Assembly: GCA_035772785.1 (NCBI GenBank)
Contig: JAOCPU010000005.1
Location: 62,001-126,000 of the forward strand
Source: Phlebiopsis flavidoalba
Taxonomy: Eukaryota > Basidiomycota > Agaricomycetes > Polyporales > Phanerochaetaceae
DNA: 64,000 bases
Reading direction: 5' to 3'
The notes beneath the pieces are model-generated. The model ran no database searches, was not told the DNA's origin, and saw only the letters and a list, made by a program, of their open reading frames with translations. Positions 46,069 through 58,100 of this stretch are shown piece by piece. A program made the translations under genes and the position numbers. The first letter of the stretch is position 1, and every line of letters begins with the position of its first letter.

Positions 46069-47739
46069 GATGGTGAGAGTCTGGCGTCAGGACTCATGAC
46101 ATCCCGGATTTGATGGAGATCTATCATCCAAAATAGGAAGTGCCTCGGTGGCCACCATCTCCTCGCCGACCCAGGGGGATGGGAACAATGTCAATTTACT
46201 ACGTGTGCCAATTGATGTATGCCGCGGCATATGATTGTTTAAGGTGTAGATCTCATCCCCTTTTCTGCTGCTCAAAAACATCCTTAACCAATTGCCTCAA
46301 GACGTGAATATCTGCTGGCAGGTTCAAGATCAAGAACCTAAGCTAAGTACCCTTAAGACTAAAGTTTAAGTCATACCTAGCGCAAGGGTCTCTAAGCCAG
46401 TGTTGACCACCCAATTGAAACCCGCAATTCGTTTTTTACTATGATTTTTTGCGGCTTGTTTAACGTGACGGTAGAGGACCACGAGAGCCTTTGGTAATGC
46501 GGTCTCAGCGGCGTCATGTACTGGCCTTGACTCCTGTGTCTAGAACACCATAGCGTCGCTTAATTGAGACAAACGTAGTATTCCAGAATTTATCCGGCAC
46601 ATCATATGTACTGCCGTTGTCAATCGTTTCAGACTTCAACCTGCGGCGTAATGAGAGGGCCGTTTCAAGAACTCCTCGCACGAGGATCTGTCTGAATAGC
46701 AGCCCGGAAGGCGTCTCCAAGCCGCCTCAGCATTGACCTCAAAAGGCGAGATGATGACAGGAAGGGCACGACGCCCGAAGATCCCGGGAGATGGACTAAT
46801 ATTGGGTTATGCTTCTCGATAGTGAGGAGAAGCTCTTGGTACATGGCTTGTACGTGCAGGCTGCTATAAAATGTGAGATTGAAGCTGTTATCTTGGGCTC
46901 TTTGCTTAGATGACGCTTTCATAAAGTGAGCTAATGTTCACGGATTACCCGCCGCTCAATCCGACCGAAAACAGCATGGGCAGGTGTACTTTGGCACGCC
47001 CTCAGAGCGTTTGTTAAGCTATGTTTATTCGACCGCCACAAGCGTGGGGATAGTGAAGATGTACGTGTTCGTGGTTGTGTGCTTGGCATCTGGAGCGTGC
47101 CGGAAAACTTGAAAGTAGAATTACAAAATCAGGCTACGCTCATCGAGAACAAGACAGAACAGATGTCTGAAACGAATGAACACAGAACATCGTCATACAA
47201 ATGTTATGCCACAGGCAAAACAACGACAGGCGATTAAGGTTAAAGTAGCCAATCCCACCATTCTACTGAATGCCCAAAATTGCTTTCTCAACGCCGCAGA
47301 AAGCGCAAGGTGGGAGGGCTGACAACCTCCCCTTGTCTCCCGCAGTGAGCGGGCTCTGCGGCCATAGTAATCACCAATCGCACAGCCAACCGCGGGCGCC
47401 AGCACTGGCGGGGAAACACTGTGCTCGGCGGCTCGCTAGCACTAACTGGCCATCTCCATGTCGGCAGCAGCAACCCGCGCGGCCAAAGACATCTTCCAGG
47501 GGACTGCTCCGCTCGAGCCAGACGGTGGTCATTAGCTGGGGACTCGACGTGATCGCAAATCGGCGGGGGGGGGAAATCGGGGACATGCCCTAGTGTAAGA
47601 CTGGTGCTTGGATATTAAGTCTGATGATAGTTAACACGCTTGCCCAGGAGGCTCCGTGATAGGAGCTTCCGGGTAGTCCCAGACTCAACAGGTCACGAGG
47701 TCCTGGGCACTGCGTGCGACGCGGCCCCAGCATGCTTCC
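46069..47739. other. Intergenic region
   Basis: About 1.7 kb between two minus-strand genes. 46280-46480 is AT-rich; 47260-47580 is GC-rich with open frames in several phases that lack motifs. No gene, RNA gene or mobile element is recognised. Confidence 0.4.
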
Positions 47740-49729
47740 TCAGTCAGCCCCGCTACGCATCGACCAATCTTCTCCGCCCATGCTGTATGAGTCACCATGT
47801 GGCCCGTCTGCAGGTATTGGTGCGCCAGGGGAGACGTTGAACCTGACCAGCCCGAGTGCTGGGGCCGGCACAGGACCTACGAAGTCGCGGCTCCCTAGCT
47901 CGGCGTAGAGAAACCTGCAGAACTCTTCGTTAATGTTACTACTGTGGCGCGGTGAGCACTCGATCATGATGAAACAGTGAACAGTGAGACGTTGACGAGA
48001 CCTATATTGGATACAAGATGGTTCAGCGCTCAGTAGGCCCCCCATCATTTCGTAATACAAGCAGCCATCTAACTACTAGTACAGATAGGTAAAGGCTATC
48101 GCTGTTTATGAGCATCATCAGCCCTATATGTGGCAGCACTAGACCATTAATCTTAGCACGATGTCACTAAGTGAAGTCATCTGTGTACAGCACTCGTCAA
48201 ACGGCCACGTTCACAGCCTCTCCCGGAACTCCCATTCAGCAAATCTGCAAATTGCAATAGGGAGATATGATCCGATAGTGTATGCGACCTAGCAAAGCTG
48301 TTTAGCTTGGCCATACGTAGGCTGAACACCGTTGAGCCGAAGAACCATACCGTGGTGTACCTAATTTCACCGTACGCCCCGCACGTCGTCGTGCACTATG
48401 AATGAGCGCGAGTATAAAATTACAACTCACAAGAGCATCGAAGCTGCTTTTGCAATAGCTATAGTCTGGTCGTCCCCCTGCGCTGAGTCCCCGAGCGGAG
48501 TCGGTGCTGCGACATGAAGGCGGAAACGGATTCGCGCCACCCGGCGACGAGTACTATTGCCTTCGAATCTTGAGGAACACTAGCACATAAAGTACGAAGG
48601 CGAGGCCCGCTGACACGAACATCTATAACGCAGGGTCACCCCCGTGAGTCATCTTGGCAGTCCCTCCGTCTTGTGACTACTCACAAACAGATAGTCCAGC
48701 CTGTAATCAAGATGTATTAGCCGGCTTGGGTAGTGCCTTAAATAAATACGAGGGCATACACAATACGCCGCAACCGGATACCCTCCGAAATCCAGCACCA
48801 ATATCCCCCCAGAGATACCATCTACATGGTTTGTGGTGTTATTTTATTGGAAGACTGGTCAATATGACGCTTGCAACTCACAAAAGGCCCATTTTGCTTG
48901 ATATTAACGGTAGCTGGGCCTGCGATTACAAACGCCCCCAATGGCCGCCCAGTTGAACACCATAGTCGCGATCAAGACATAACGGCGTAAATGCCATCGG
49001 AGGAACAGCACCCAGAAGGTATGTGTAGCGATGACCAGAGCCCTGCATGGTAGGAATCCGTCATTAGCTCGGGGTTCCGACGACACAAGGAGTGCATACA
49101 CTCACCATATCGCGGTGCCAAACGTCCGCAATCTGCTTCAAAGCGCCTGTGAAATCACTCGAGATTGTGTATTAGAAGCAGACCTCGTCATGAACGCACC
49201 TTGCGCCTCACAGAAGGTCCCAAAGGACACAGCCTTGGTGCCGACCCATTGCGCATTTCATCACGACGACCCCCACAGCTAAAATGCACCACAGATTGTT
49301 TAAATTAGAATCTTCTCCTCATTCCCGCGCAAAAGAACTGACCTTGAATCAGATCACAAATAAGCAGCGAAACCAAGATACGCCGCCGCATGGCTCCGCA
49401 CAAACATATGCGGGTTGACCGACCGGCGCGTATTCCACGCCGACAGCTGCGCGCGGCCGTCAGCATCTGTCCATCCACCTGATTCGAATCACGCACCGCG
49501 ATGGCCGTCAGCAGCGCGATGACAGCTACGGCTGAGACGCCCGAGGTCGCGACGAGCACCTGTGAGGAGTGGTGTGTCGCCACGGTCAGCACAATCCGAT
49601 TTTCATATTCTTGTTGGAATATATTGAAAGGGTAATACTCACTATAAGCCCCGCTGCTTCGCCACCGGGGAGCTGGACTCCCGTCAGGAAGTCCTTTCCG
49701 TTGGGCAGTTTCGTCGTCGTGTTTGACAT
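47740..49729 (-). CDS. Seven-helix GPCR-like receptor
   Basis: ATG at 49729-49727 gives MSNTTTKLPNGKDFLTGVQL; the two N-glycosylation-type residues suit an outer N-terminus. After an intron come VLVATSGVSAVAVIALLTAI (helix 1), NPHMF and AAAYLVSLLICDLIQ (helix 2, with the LxxCDxxQ feature of basidiomycete receptors). Then VIATHTFWVLFLRWHLRRYV (helix 3 and a basic loop) and IAGPATVNIKQNGPF. YWCWISEGYPVAAY follows, with LDYLF, then MFVSAGLAFVLYVLVFLKIR and, near 48270, LPIAICRFAEWEF. A cytosolic tail may extend to 47740. It resembles fungal nutrient-type (Git3/class-A-like) receptors; the ligand is unknown. At least seven short introns and several frame breaks. It lies in tandem with the DUF6533 gene. 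Confidence 0.65.
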
Positions 49730-50546
49730 CGTGTCGTAAGTTTTATAGACGTCGTCTGTCAAGTGCGGACGCTGTCGTAGGGGGAGATGGTCAAGTGTCG
49801 TGAGTCTTCGTGAGTACAAACGATGGAGCCTGCCAACGGAATCAAACAACAAGAGAAAGGGCGTTCGGGCGCAGCGAAACAAAAAAGCAGGAGGTCCAGC
49901 CCCAGAGAACGAAAAACAAAAAGCGGAAAGGGGAAGAAGAAAGCGGACGACGACGAGGGGGCGCGAGGTACGTGGTCACAGTCGAAGGCCACGAGGCCCA
50001 TCCGCGGCTGATATGGACGGCCTCGAGCAACTCGTGTCCGCAGGGGCACCCCGCGGCGGACCGCCCCCAGGGACACCAGCCGTTGATACATCGACATCGC
50101 GCCGATAGCGTCGCGCTGATGACCATCAAACGCGCGCCACGCCATCATATTTGGGCTCTCAGGCGCAGCGCCTCGCCACACCGCCCGTGCGTTGCTGGCG
50201 GGGTTGCTACGTTTCAGTCCGGCGCTTGCCCATGGACGCTGCAGCGATGAGACGAAACCAAGAAATGTCGGTGGAGCCGGATGCCCGCGCCGGTTGTCGC
50301 GGGTTGGAGCGGTACGAGCTTCTAGGAGGATTAAGAGTCACTGCAATAGTAGAGCGATAAAAAGTACACGTATGCGGATTAGGACTCGTCCTCTCCGTAC
50401 AGGAAGGTAGTAAACGTGAATAGATAGCACGGGAGAGCTCTTGTGCTGCTGGTAGCGTGATGCAATTGATCGTTCGAGTGCGTAGCATGGTCGTAAAAGG
50501 GACGGGTCGGAGGCGACGGCGCGATACATTCCGAGGTACAGTCGGA

Positions 50547-52052
50547 CTATGGGTTGCTCGACAACTTGTTGAGCTCGAGCCATCGGGACTCCCATTCCGT
50601 TGGAGTAGTCATGTCCACGATGGACCACCCCGCGATCGCCCAAAGGGTGAACTGCCGTCCTGTCCGGATGCGCAGGGTCCCATTCTGGATTCCAACTCGA
50701 TTTGACGCATACGGAGCAGCGCGCGGTTGAGAATCGTGGTCGTCATACCCCCAGATCCAGCTCAGTAGAAAGAGCGTTTGAGGGCATTGGAAAGAAAAAG
50801 ACCACGATAGCAACTTACAACTGGCACCGACCATCGTCAGCGAACGCCCGAGCGACGATGGCTAGGGTCAAGTTGAGTACGCGGAAGCAGGTCACAGCCT
50901 GTGTAATATAATCGTCAGCGTAAGGGCAGTGAGCGAGATCTCAATTGCTTACAAAGAAGTATGTGATCCCGTCACGGTGTAGCGATCTCGTCAGTGGCAT
51001 TTCCGCCTGTTGAGGACGATCCAGGGCGTTGTAGATTGTCGAGAACAGAACAAGAAGCTCAAACAGCATCTGTGAGTCTTTTGTAAGAATCGTCGCTTAA
51101 ACACTATCTAGATTGGACACCACAGGAGAAGCCCACACGCCGATCAGGAAGGGAGACTTGTACTGAGTCAGATACAACATTCCGGCGCGGTTTTAGAGTT
51201 CACAGACAATTCCGGCTGCATATATTGCGCGATGTTAGGAATGTGAAAATGTCCAGTCCGAAATGGCCTTACGCCAGAACTTGATCAGTGTGGTGACCAT
51301 CATGACGGTCTGGGTGGTAAAGCTTGCAAAAAGAACCCCGCAATCATGAGCTTCAGTACGATCTAGCGAGATGCGCGACATTCGGTCAGTGAACACTGAG
51401 CCACCTTCAGCATGGTGCTTACCGGGCGGTGGTCCCATAGTATGACGACTCTGCAGCAAAAAGAACAAGGATGTTTCCGATCGCGGTGGAAACGAGACTC
51501 AGCATGGAAGTCACGTAAACAGCAATCGTTTGCACCTAATTGGACATCTCATCAATAACGCTAGCATATACTGGACATTGACAAGAGACATACCCCTATA
51601 TGCGGGTCAAATCGTGACTTTTATGGTACAACATAGGAAACTCACCAAGTCGCTGACGGCATTCCCCACAAACCCACACATGCTCTGTAAAAAGCGCATA
51701 TAAGCAGCATATATGCGTGTATACGGTGAGACTCACCGTGTGCAATGACCAGGAGATTGGGCCAACACCAAAATATTTGTTGAACAGGAACATAACGCGT
51801 ACTTTGGAAACGACCCCCGCGCCTTCCAAACAAGCCCTCACTTCATCGGAGAACGTCAAGAGATGGTCGTAGAGTAGAACGACAAGCCCGACCGCTGTTT
51901 GCAGAGTCAGATTACCAGGTCAGAAAGATGGTGAAAAGGTTAGGATGCGCACCGCTCAGATATTTCGTTATATGCGCATCCTGAAGTGCCTGCACTATTT
52001 CATGGTATTCAATGGCGGGCGGAAGGCCAGCCCAGGGAAGGGCCAACGACAT
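50547..52052 (-). CDS. DUF6533 seven-helix membrane protein
   Basis: ATG at 52052-52050 gives MSLALPWAGLPPAIEYHEIV, then QALQDAHITKYLSG and donor GTGCGC. Exon 2 carries VGLVVLLYDHLLTFSDEVR, the DUF6533 hallmark (YDHLLTxxxEV). It is followed by VMFLFNKYFGVGPISW. Later exons give MCGFVGNAVSDL, VQTIAVYVTSMLSLVSTAIG, LVLFAA, MIAGFLFASFTTQTVMMVTT and LIKFW. The region continues with MLFELLVLFSTIYNALDRPQ and ADEMPLTRSLHRDGITYFF-like segments. It ends with AVTCFRVLNLTLAIVARS and MVGAS. Six to seven helices with very short introns. The family is abundant in mushroom-forming fungi and its function is unknown; some relatives are annotated receptor-like. Exact 3' exons are uncertain. Confidence 0.68.
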
Positions 52053-55000
52053 ACAGACTGCTCGCGCGCGAAAGCAATATTAGCAAGGGAAATAAGCCAC
52101 GACAAAGAGCGAGATGAGAACGAGGATGAAAGGAGAAGGCAAAAGCAAGTGGGTCTAAGCCCGCACGAGGGTGGGCCACGATCGGAGGAGTGATACATTA
52201 TTTAGCTTCCCAAAAACGAGTGAGAACCAAGCGGCGCGAGCTCGCAACACTTAGCGGATACTCGCACGGTGATGGACGTGTGCGACAGATTCTTGCTCGT
52301 CTGTCTCCCGAAATCGCCGCCGCCGTCACAACCGCACGCACCGCCACACCGCATCGTCATGATGCGACGCCTGCGAGACAGGTCAACAAACACCACAGAG
52401 GGGAGACGCGTCTCACCTCACCTACAGGAGCTTAAACGAAACAAAACGGGGCACCGAGGAGGGAAGAGGGCAGCACCCATCGTCGTGTGCGAGTCGCGCG
52501 CGAACATGTCCTTTAAAGCATCTGTGCGCGGCCACCGACGAGAACAAGTTTAGAGTTAGCAACACAGTGTGCAAAATAGAGTATCTGATGGCGTCGTCGA
52601 GGCTCTGCAGCAATCTTCTCCATGCGAGAGCGTGTGCCTGGGGCAAAAGGTGTTGATCCGACATAGTGGCTCTGCGCGGGGGAGGGCAAGCAGGGCAAGC
52701 TGGATGCGAGTTGTTTTCGAGGTAAATTCGAGATGAGATCTCAAGTTTGGAGAGAGTTGAAGGTGGCGGGTAGCTCGTGGTACTCGTTCGGGAAGTCGTC
52801 GACCGAGACGAACCGTGTGAGGTGGCCTGCGGACTGTGAGCGCATGTGAGCCCTGATAGGTGGTAAAAGACGGTCAACATCTGCGCGTGTAGGAAAGCAC
52901 GCCGCTTTGAAAAGAATGAGATGCCTCACCACTCCACATCTTCCGTCCTAGAATGTTCAACACGGGCGAGACAGTCGCCGACATACTGCATCTCCTCGTG
53001 AAATGGCTTTCAAGCGTCGATGCGAACACTCAACACGCTTCAGTCGAAACCACCGGACCACGTCCTAGCGTTTCAGCATGTTTATGCATGCGTTCGCAGC
53101 ATGTTCGCATCGTGAAGGGGAAGCTTTTCCATTTCATGGTCCACACGGGCAGAAAGCTATTAGAATGGAGACACGGAATGTCTGGTCGTCGTCAGGTTCT
53201 CGCGAGGAGTTGTGGGCGCACCCTCGGCCTCGGGCAGGGTAGCGTTGCGTAGGCGCTTAACGCCTTGCCTCAGCTCGGCAACGGCCGTCCAATCCCTGAC
53301 AGGCCTCCTCCTCCTACGCACCGTCCAATGTTCTCCAGCCGGAACTGAGGCAGTTGGCGTCGACGGGGCGAGTTCACGAAACCAAACAAGGGCAAGAAAT
53401 ACGATATGCAAAGGATTTACATATGGTAATTATAACGACTACATTGAAGATAGACTTTGGAGAGTTCTTTCCAGACAGCAGCATGCTCAAGCAAATCCAG
53501 CAATTGGACGTGGTGGAAAATAGCATACAAGTACAAATGAGAACCAACACTGGGAGTAAAGAAGTAATTGGAAGCAAAAGCATCAATCATTCGTTCGTCG
53601 TGTAATCATGTCTTTCGGTGGCTAAGCGTGCAAATCATGAAAAACATGTCTGGCATGAATTGAGGAGCTTTTGACAGGGTCCACACAGGCGCGGAGGGCA
53701 GCTGACCACGCCTTCACACCACCGCAGGACCGCAGAAACCTCACCGGTCAACTGCGCCACACGACATGGGTTTAGTTGCCCGCCCCGACGAGAGGAGCTC
53801 TCTCCTCGTCAGCGACACAGCGTTTTCCACACCGCGGGGAAATCTGACACCGAGCGCGATGAGAGCCTTGCCGACAAAGATATTGGCAAGGATGGCAAAG
53901 GCGAGCGCGGACCAGTGGACGAACGCTGCTGGTGTGCTGGGTGAGCAAAGACGGCCCCAGATTGGTACCTGTTTGGCGATGCGGCTTGAGGCCAGCGGGG
54001 AGGTCACCCTCGTGGGGAGGAGAAGGCGTTAGTGTGTCGCGGCGGTGTCAAGACTCGAGGAAGAAGAACGCGAGGAAGCACGAAGACCTTGGTCCACGTT
54101 ACGGCTCGGTCGTGGTGGTGGGGAGGGAGTTGACGCGGGGCCAAAGGCGACGAAGGCGGACGGAGGACAACGAGGTAGCGGTGGTCCAGCCGTTGGTAGA
54201 GGGAGAAGGGGGCGAGGGGGTGCACAAAGATCTCGATCAGAAGTTACGCTAGGAGTGGCTCGTGTGATAGACTGTGCTTGGGTGACGATAGTCAGATAGA
54301 TTGCTGAGTGAACCGTGCAGAGGAGAACACGAAGAGTGCGAAGACGAAGGGCTGTGAAGGAAGTGGATGAGGAGATTATTGTTGGTTGGGTATGACACTT
54401 GGAACAATGACGTACCAACGATGGTAATGGTGGGACGGCAGCCCACAAATCTCACGTAGGATGGCATTCAGTCAGGAACCGCGAGAAGGGGGAAACGCCA
54501 CGCAATGCCCTCAATGACGCTGTACGGTCGGCCGGCTTCAGTTGAAGCTGGTAGATAATGGTACCGTACCAGAGGAGTGCAGAAGATGTATCACAGTCCT
54601 GAGATTTGTCAGAAATCAGGACAAACTCCAGTGGCGTGTGACGTCTCACTCACCAGATGGCAAACGCCCATTGCGTGCTGGCGTGATGAAGGTTTCCTTG
54701 CCCGTATTAGTAGAATGTCACTCAAGGCCCGCAACAAGTGCTTAAGATGTTGGAACCCAAGGAAGAAGAGAAGAAGTAAACCAAGACGTATTGATCGATC
54801 TACGCACAACAGTCCGTTCACACATCACCCAACATTTCCGCCACTTAGCACAAGACGCACGGCTTGAGGAAGATCCCGTCAGGTCCAAGAGTACGCTCAT
54901 TTTAGGTCTGTAACGGTAGCAGGTATTCGCGACGACGACAAGAGCAAGTCTGGGGAACGACGACGACGACAGCGAACGTCGAGGGGGGCGAAGGGAAAGG

Positions 55001-56193
55001 TGTAAAGCGGATGCACAGTCTTAGCGGGGCCTTATGAGGCAGGCCGCACAGACGCGTGACGTCACATTACACCGCGTGAACGCGCCATCTCCCCAGCTCC
55101 GCTTGACGTGGGCCGCGAACTTTCCTCAAGTGCAGCAGTCACGCGCGTCACACACGCTCTTGCCTCCCTCCTCGTTGCGCGCACCAGCGAGCCCCACGCC
55201 CATCTCCCCGTCTACAATAATTTCTCTTTTCTCCTCAACGCCGTCTTCAATAACTGGAAGGTTTGTGGCCGTCAGCGATGACCCAAGCCTGCGCCATCGT
55301 TGCAACGGTCAGTGGGGGCGTGACCCGGAACATACCATCCGCGTCATGCTCGTGCTGCGCCCCCAGCAACTGCCTGTGCCTCGTGTCTTGATGCACTAAC
55401 AAGCACAGAACATTTCCTCTGTCCTAGCCGCATATATTCAGCTGGCTTCCCTCTTCGCACGTGTACGTCAAAGGACACCATTCAAACGTGCTCACTGCTG
55501 CCAGAGAATCGTGCGGACGAGGTCGTTTCATTTCGCACGCAAAATGAAAACGGTGTATGTGCGTCCGTCTGAGCGGTCCGTCGAAGAACTCTCCCTCGCG
55601 GGCGATCATATGTCGCGAACTTCCGAATGTTCGTGAGGCTAGAAAGATATTCTAGAGTCGTCGCTTGTGAGTATTTTGTGCATTTCCCCCTCGCTTGAGG
55701 CACGAACATGCCCAGTCAATGATGCTACATGTGGATCGTACCTAGATAATCGGCGAAGCACGACTGCCCGGACTGCGTGAACTGCTATGCCGGAAGTCTA
55801 AAGGCTACCCAGACTGCGCTATGCATGTCACAGCATCAAGTGGAATTGTGACTTTTGAGATATTCACACATCTCATTCTCACTCATTCATTGCTCGTGAA
55901 TATAAAGGACCTCACGAGGTCGTAAGATGTTTGGTAGCGGTGTGAGAAGAGAAGCTATGACGGCCTGGCCCGCACCTAGTCGTTCTAGTGGGTCAAGTCG
56001 AGCATACGGACACTACGTACGAATTCTCGGGCCCTGTGTACGAAATAACGTATGTAAGGTCAACGGACTTGAACAAACGACAGCAAGGTACATAAAAGGC
56101 AAAGTTCTGCGCATCACGCACGATTGAATCTCTACTGCTACAAAAGCAAAAGCAAAAGTCTGGTATCGTCGTCAACAGTCCGTGAAACGTCCG
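52053..56193. other. Long region without a supported gene
   Basis: About 4.1 kb. Several frames look mildly coding but match nothing. On minus, 52932-52741 reads VRHLILFKAACFPTRADVD and HLTRFVSVDDFPNEYHELP; 54007-53741 includes a hydrophobic helix (VHWSALAFAILANIFVGKAL); 54448-54029 is Ser/Pro-rich. On plus, 55034-55399 is Pro/Ser-rich. No splice chains, TATA boxes or families tie them together. These may be parts of one or two indel-broken genes or chance frames. Confidence 0.35.
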
Positions 56194-57292
56194 TTACATG
56201 ATCACACAGCGGTCGTCGTCGCCCTGGATGCCCCGCGCGAGGTCGTCCGGCCGCACGACGTTGCCCGTGCCTCTGTCGCGCCCATCGAGGCTCACGATCA
56301 ACACGCCCGAGTTGTGTTGGGTCGAGCTCCGCCACGAGTCGGTGCCTATGCACGCATGTCAGCGAGCGAAGCACGACGAAGGGCCGGAAATGAGACGCAC
56401 TTCTGCATGAGGTCTTCGATGGCGGGCTTGATTTTGGCCGCGCCGCCCTTTGAATGCAGGCCCTTGCCTGCGTGTGTCGCGAGGGTTAATAACCGTCTGC
56501 ATATATGCGGTTCTGGACACTCACCGACGATGAGGTGTATCTCCGTGTCTCCGCGTGCCTTTGCTTGGTTGATCGCCCGGTCGGTGTATGTTATGGCTTC
56601 TTTCACGTACAGGCCATGCAGATCAACTTCGCCGGGTGTGCGCTATCCTATAGAGTACAGCTTAATGAATACCCACGCCCCATATGCAGAACCAGCAACA
56701 CAGCGCACCTTATTGTTCTCTACAACCCCACACTTGCGTTCAGTTTCTCTAGCACATCAAAGAAGGATTAGTACGCACCAACAAAGATCCACTCGCTGGC
56801 CTCCCTGTTGAGCCTCTCCATCTCAGCCTGGTGCCCGCTTACCCTTGTTCGAGAGCTCCTTAGCACGCGCACCGTCCCCATTCGCATACGCCTGGTGGCT
56901 CTCCTCGAACGAACGCGCCATCTGGTCACCCTCCTCATTCGCGCGCGCCCTGAGTGCCGTATACTGCGGGTTCGCCTGGTTCACCTGGTTCTGGTCCTGC
57001 CGCGCGCATCAGCCGTCTGTTCTCCCCTGAACACGATACACTACGTACTACGCGTCCGGGGCTCGGGCTATGCGGCTTGTGCTGCTGCTGCGGTGGCCGC
57101 TGGTGCGCAGGAGGCCGCGAATCGTACGAGGGCGGGGTGCTCACGGGCGGGCGGTATTGTTCTGTGGGCTTGTGCGGCACCGTCGGAGGGCATATACACC
57201 TCTTGCGACGCGCCGTCGGGCGGTGGCTGCGGTGCTGGAGGCCCGCATATGACCCACCGGAGGCCGCGAACGAGGACCTCAAGCAATCCCAT
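56194..57292 (-). CDS. DUF1771-Smr domain protein with C-terminal CaaX box
   Basis: Smr proteins bind nucleic acid and many have endonuclease activity; fungal DUF1771-Smr members act in RNA or DNA quality control. The start is MGLLEVLVRGLRWVICGPPA (ATG 57292-57290). A Pro/Gln-rich linker with EQYRPPVSTPPSYDSRPP follows. DUF1771 reads QYTALRARANEEGDQMARSF, EESHQAYANGDGARAKELS and KRHQAEMERLNREASEWIF. The Smr domain begins VDLHGLYVKEAITYTDRAI (DLHG motif), continues EIHLIVG and, after an intron, GKGLHSKGGAAKIKPAIEDL and LDPTQLGVLIVSLDG. The protein ends DDDRCVIM, stop TAA at 56196-56194. CVIM is a farnesylation-type CaaX box, implying membrane anchoring. Two or three introns; one-base shifts at about 57160 and 56290. 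Confidence 0.88.
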
Positions 57293-58100
57293 CTGTTCGT
57301 TCGGGTGCCTTGGTGAAGCTGGTGAAGTTCAACAAAGGAGTTTCTCTTAGAGAGAGATGTCCGGCGGCAAGTCGAGGAAGCGTAAGCTCGGACGTTAAGT
57401 GACAGAGAGAGGAAGAGCGGAGTACTCGGAGGGGGAGGGGTGGTCGCGAGACCTATGTCATAGAACGCCGTGGCGGTCAAATATGAGAGTGTTGGAGCGA
57501 CCATGCTGTCTTTGTACAGCTCTTAGCGCCATGCAAAACGTCGAAAACATGAGGCTCTGCAGCGATCTGCAGCGGCGGCGGTGAAGGATAAAATGCAAGT
57601 TCAGTGCCAGTAAATCGACTCTTAGTAGCACGGTGCCTGTGCCTGAGGACATACTCTAGAGCTCGAACAAAAGTCCATGTGCCTGCGCGCCACACACACG
57701 ACCGTTGAGTATTGCCCTCAATATGCATCGTCTCGAATGCTGCAGCTCAAGGTAAAGATATTGAGTGAGCATACTACATAGCTCTTACGTTACCAAGAGC
57801 GTGAGCCTTGTATAAATGAGACAAGATGTAGGAGATATTGCCTGTGCACTTTACGTAGAGGAGTCGCAGTCTACGAAAAGTGTAGCGACAGAGGATTGCG
57901 ATGTGAACAACAATGATTTTATTGTCATCCTACAAAGATGTATACAAGATGAGAGACATATATGCCCCTGCATGCCCATGAGATATACGGATTAAAGACA
58001 TTGGTGAGCCGCGAAGGGGACACTAGAAACGTTTTCGAAACACAAAGACTTCAGAGATTCCACCGGTACCACCACAGACTCGCTCGCCCAACAGCGACGT
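57293..58100. other. Intergenic region between Smr and antizyme genes
   Basis: About 800 bases between minus-strand genes. Expected Smr promoter and antizyme 3' UTR. No other gene is supported. Confidence 0.4.

Noticed and set aside
52741..52932. Minus-strand frame with VRHLILFKAACFPTRADVD as a gene
   Set aside because: Looks coding over 60 residues but no family, start context or adjoining exon could be fixed.
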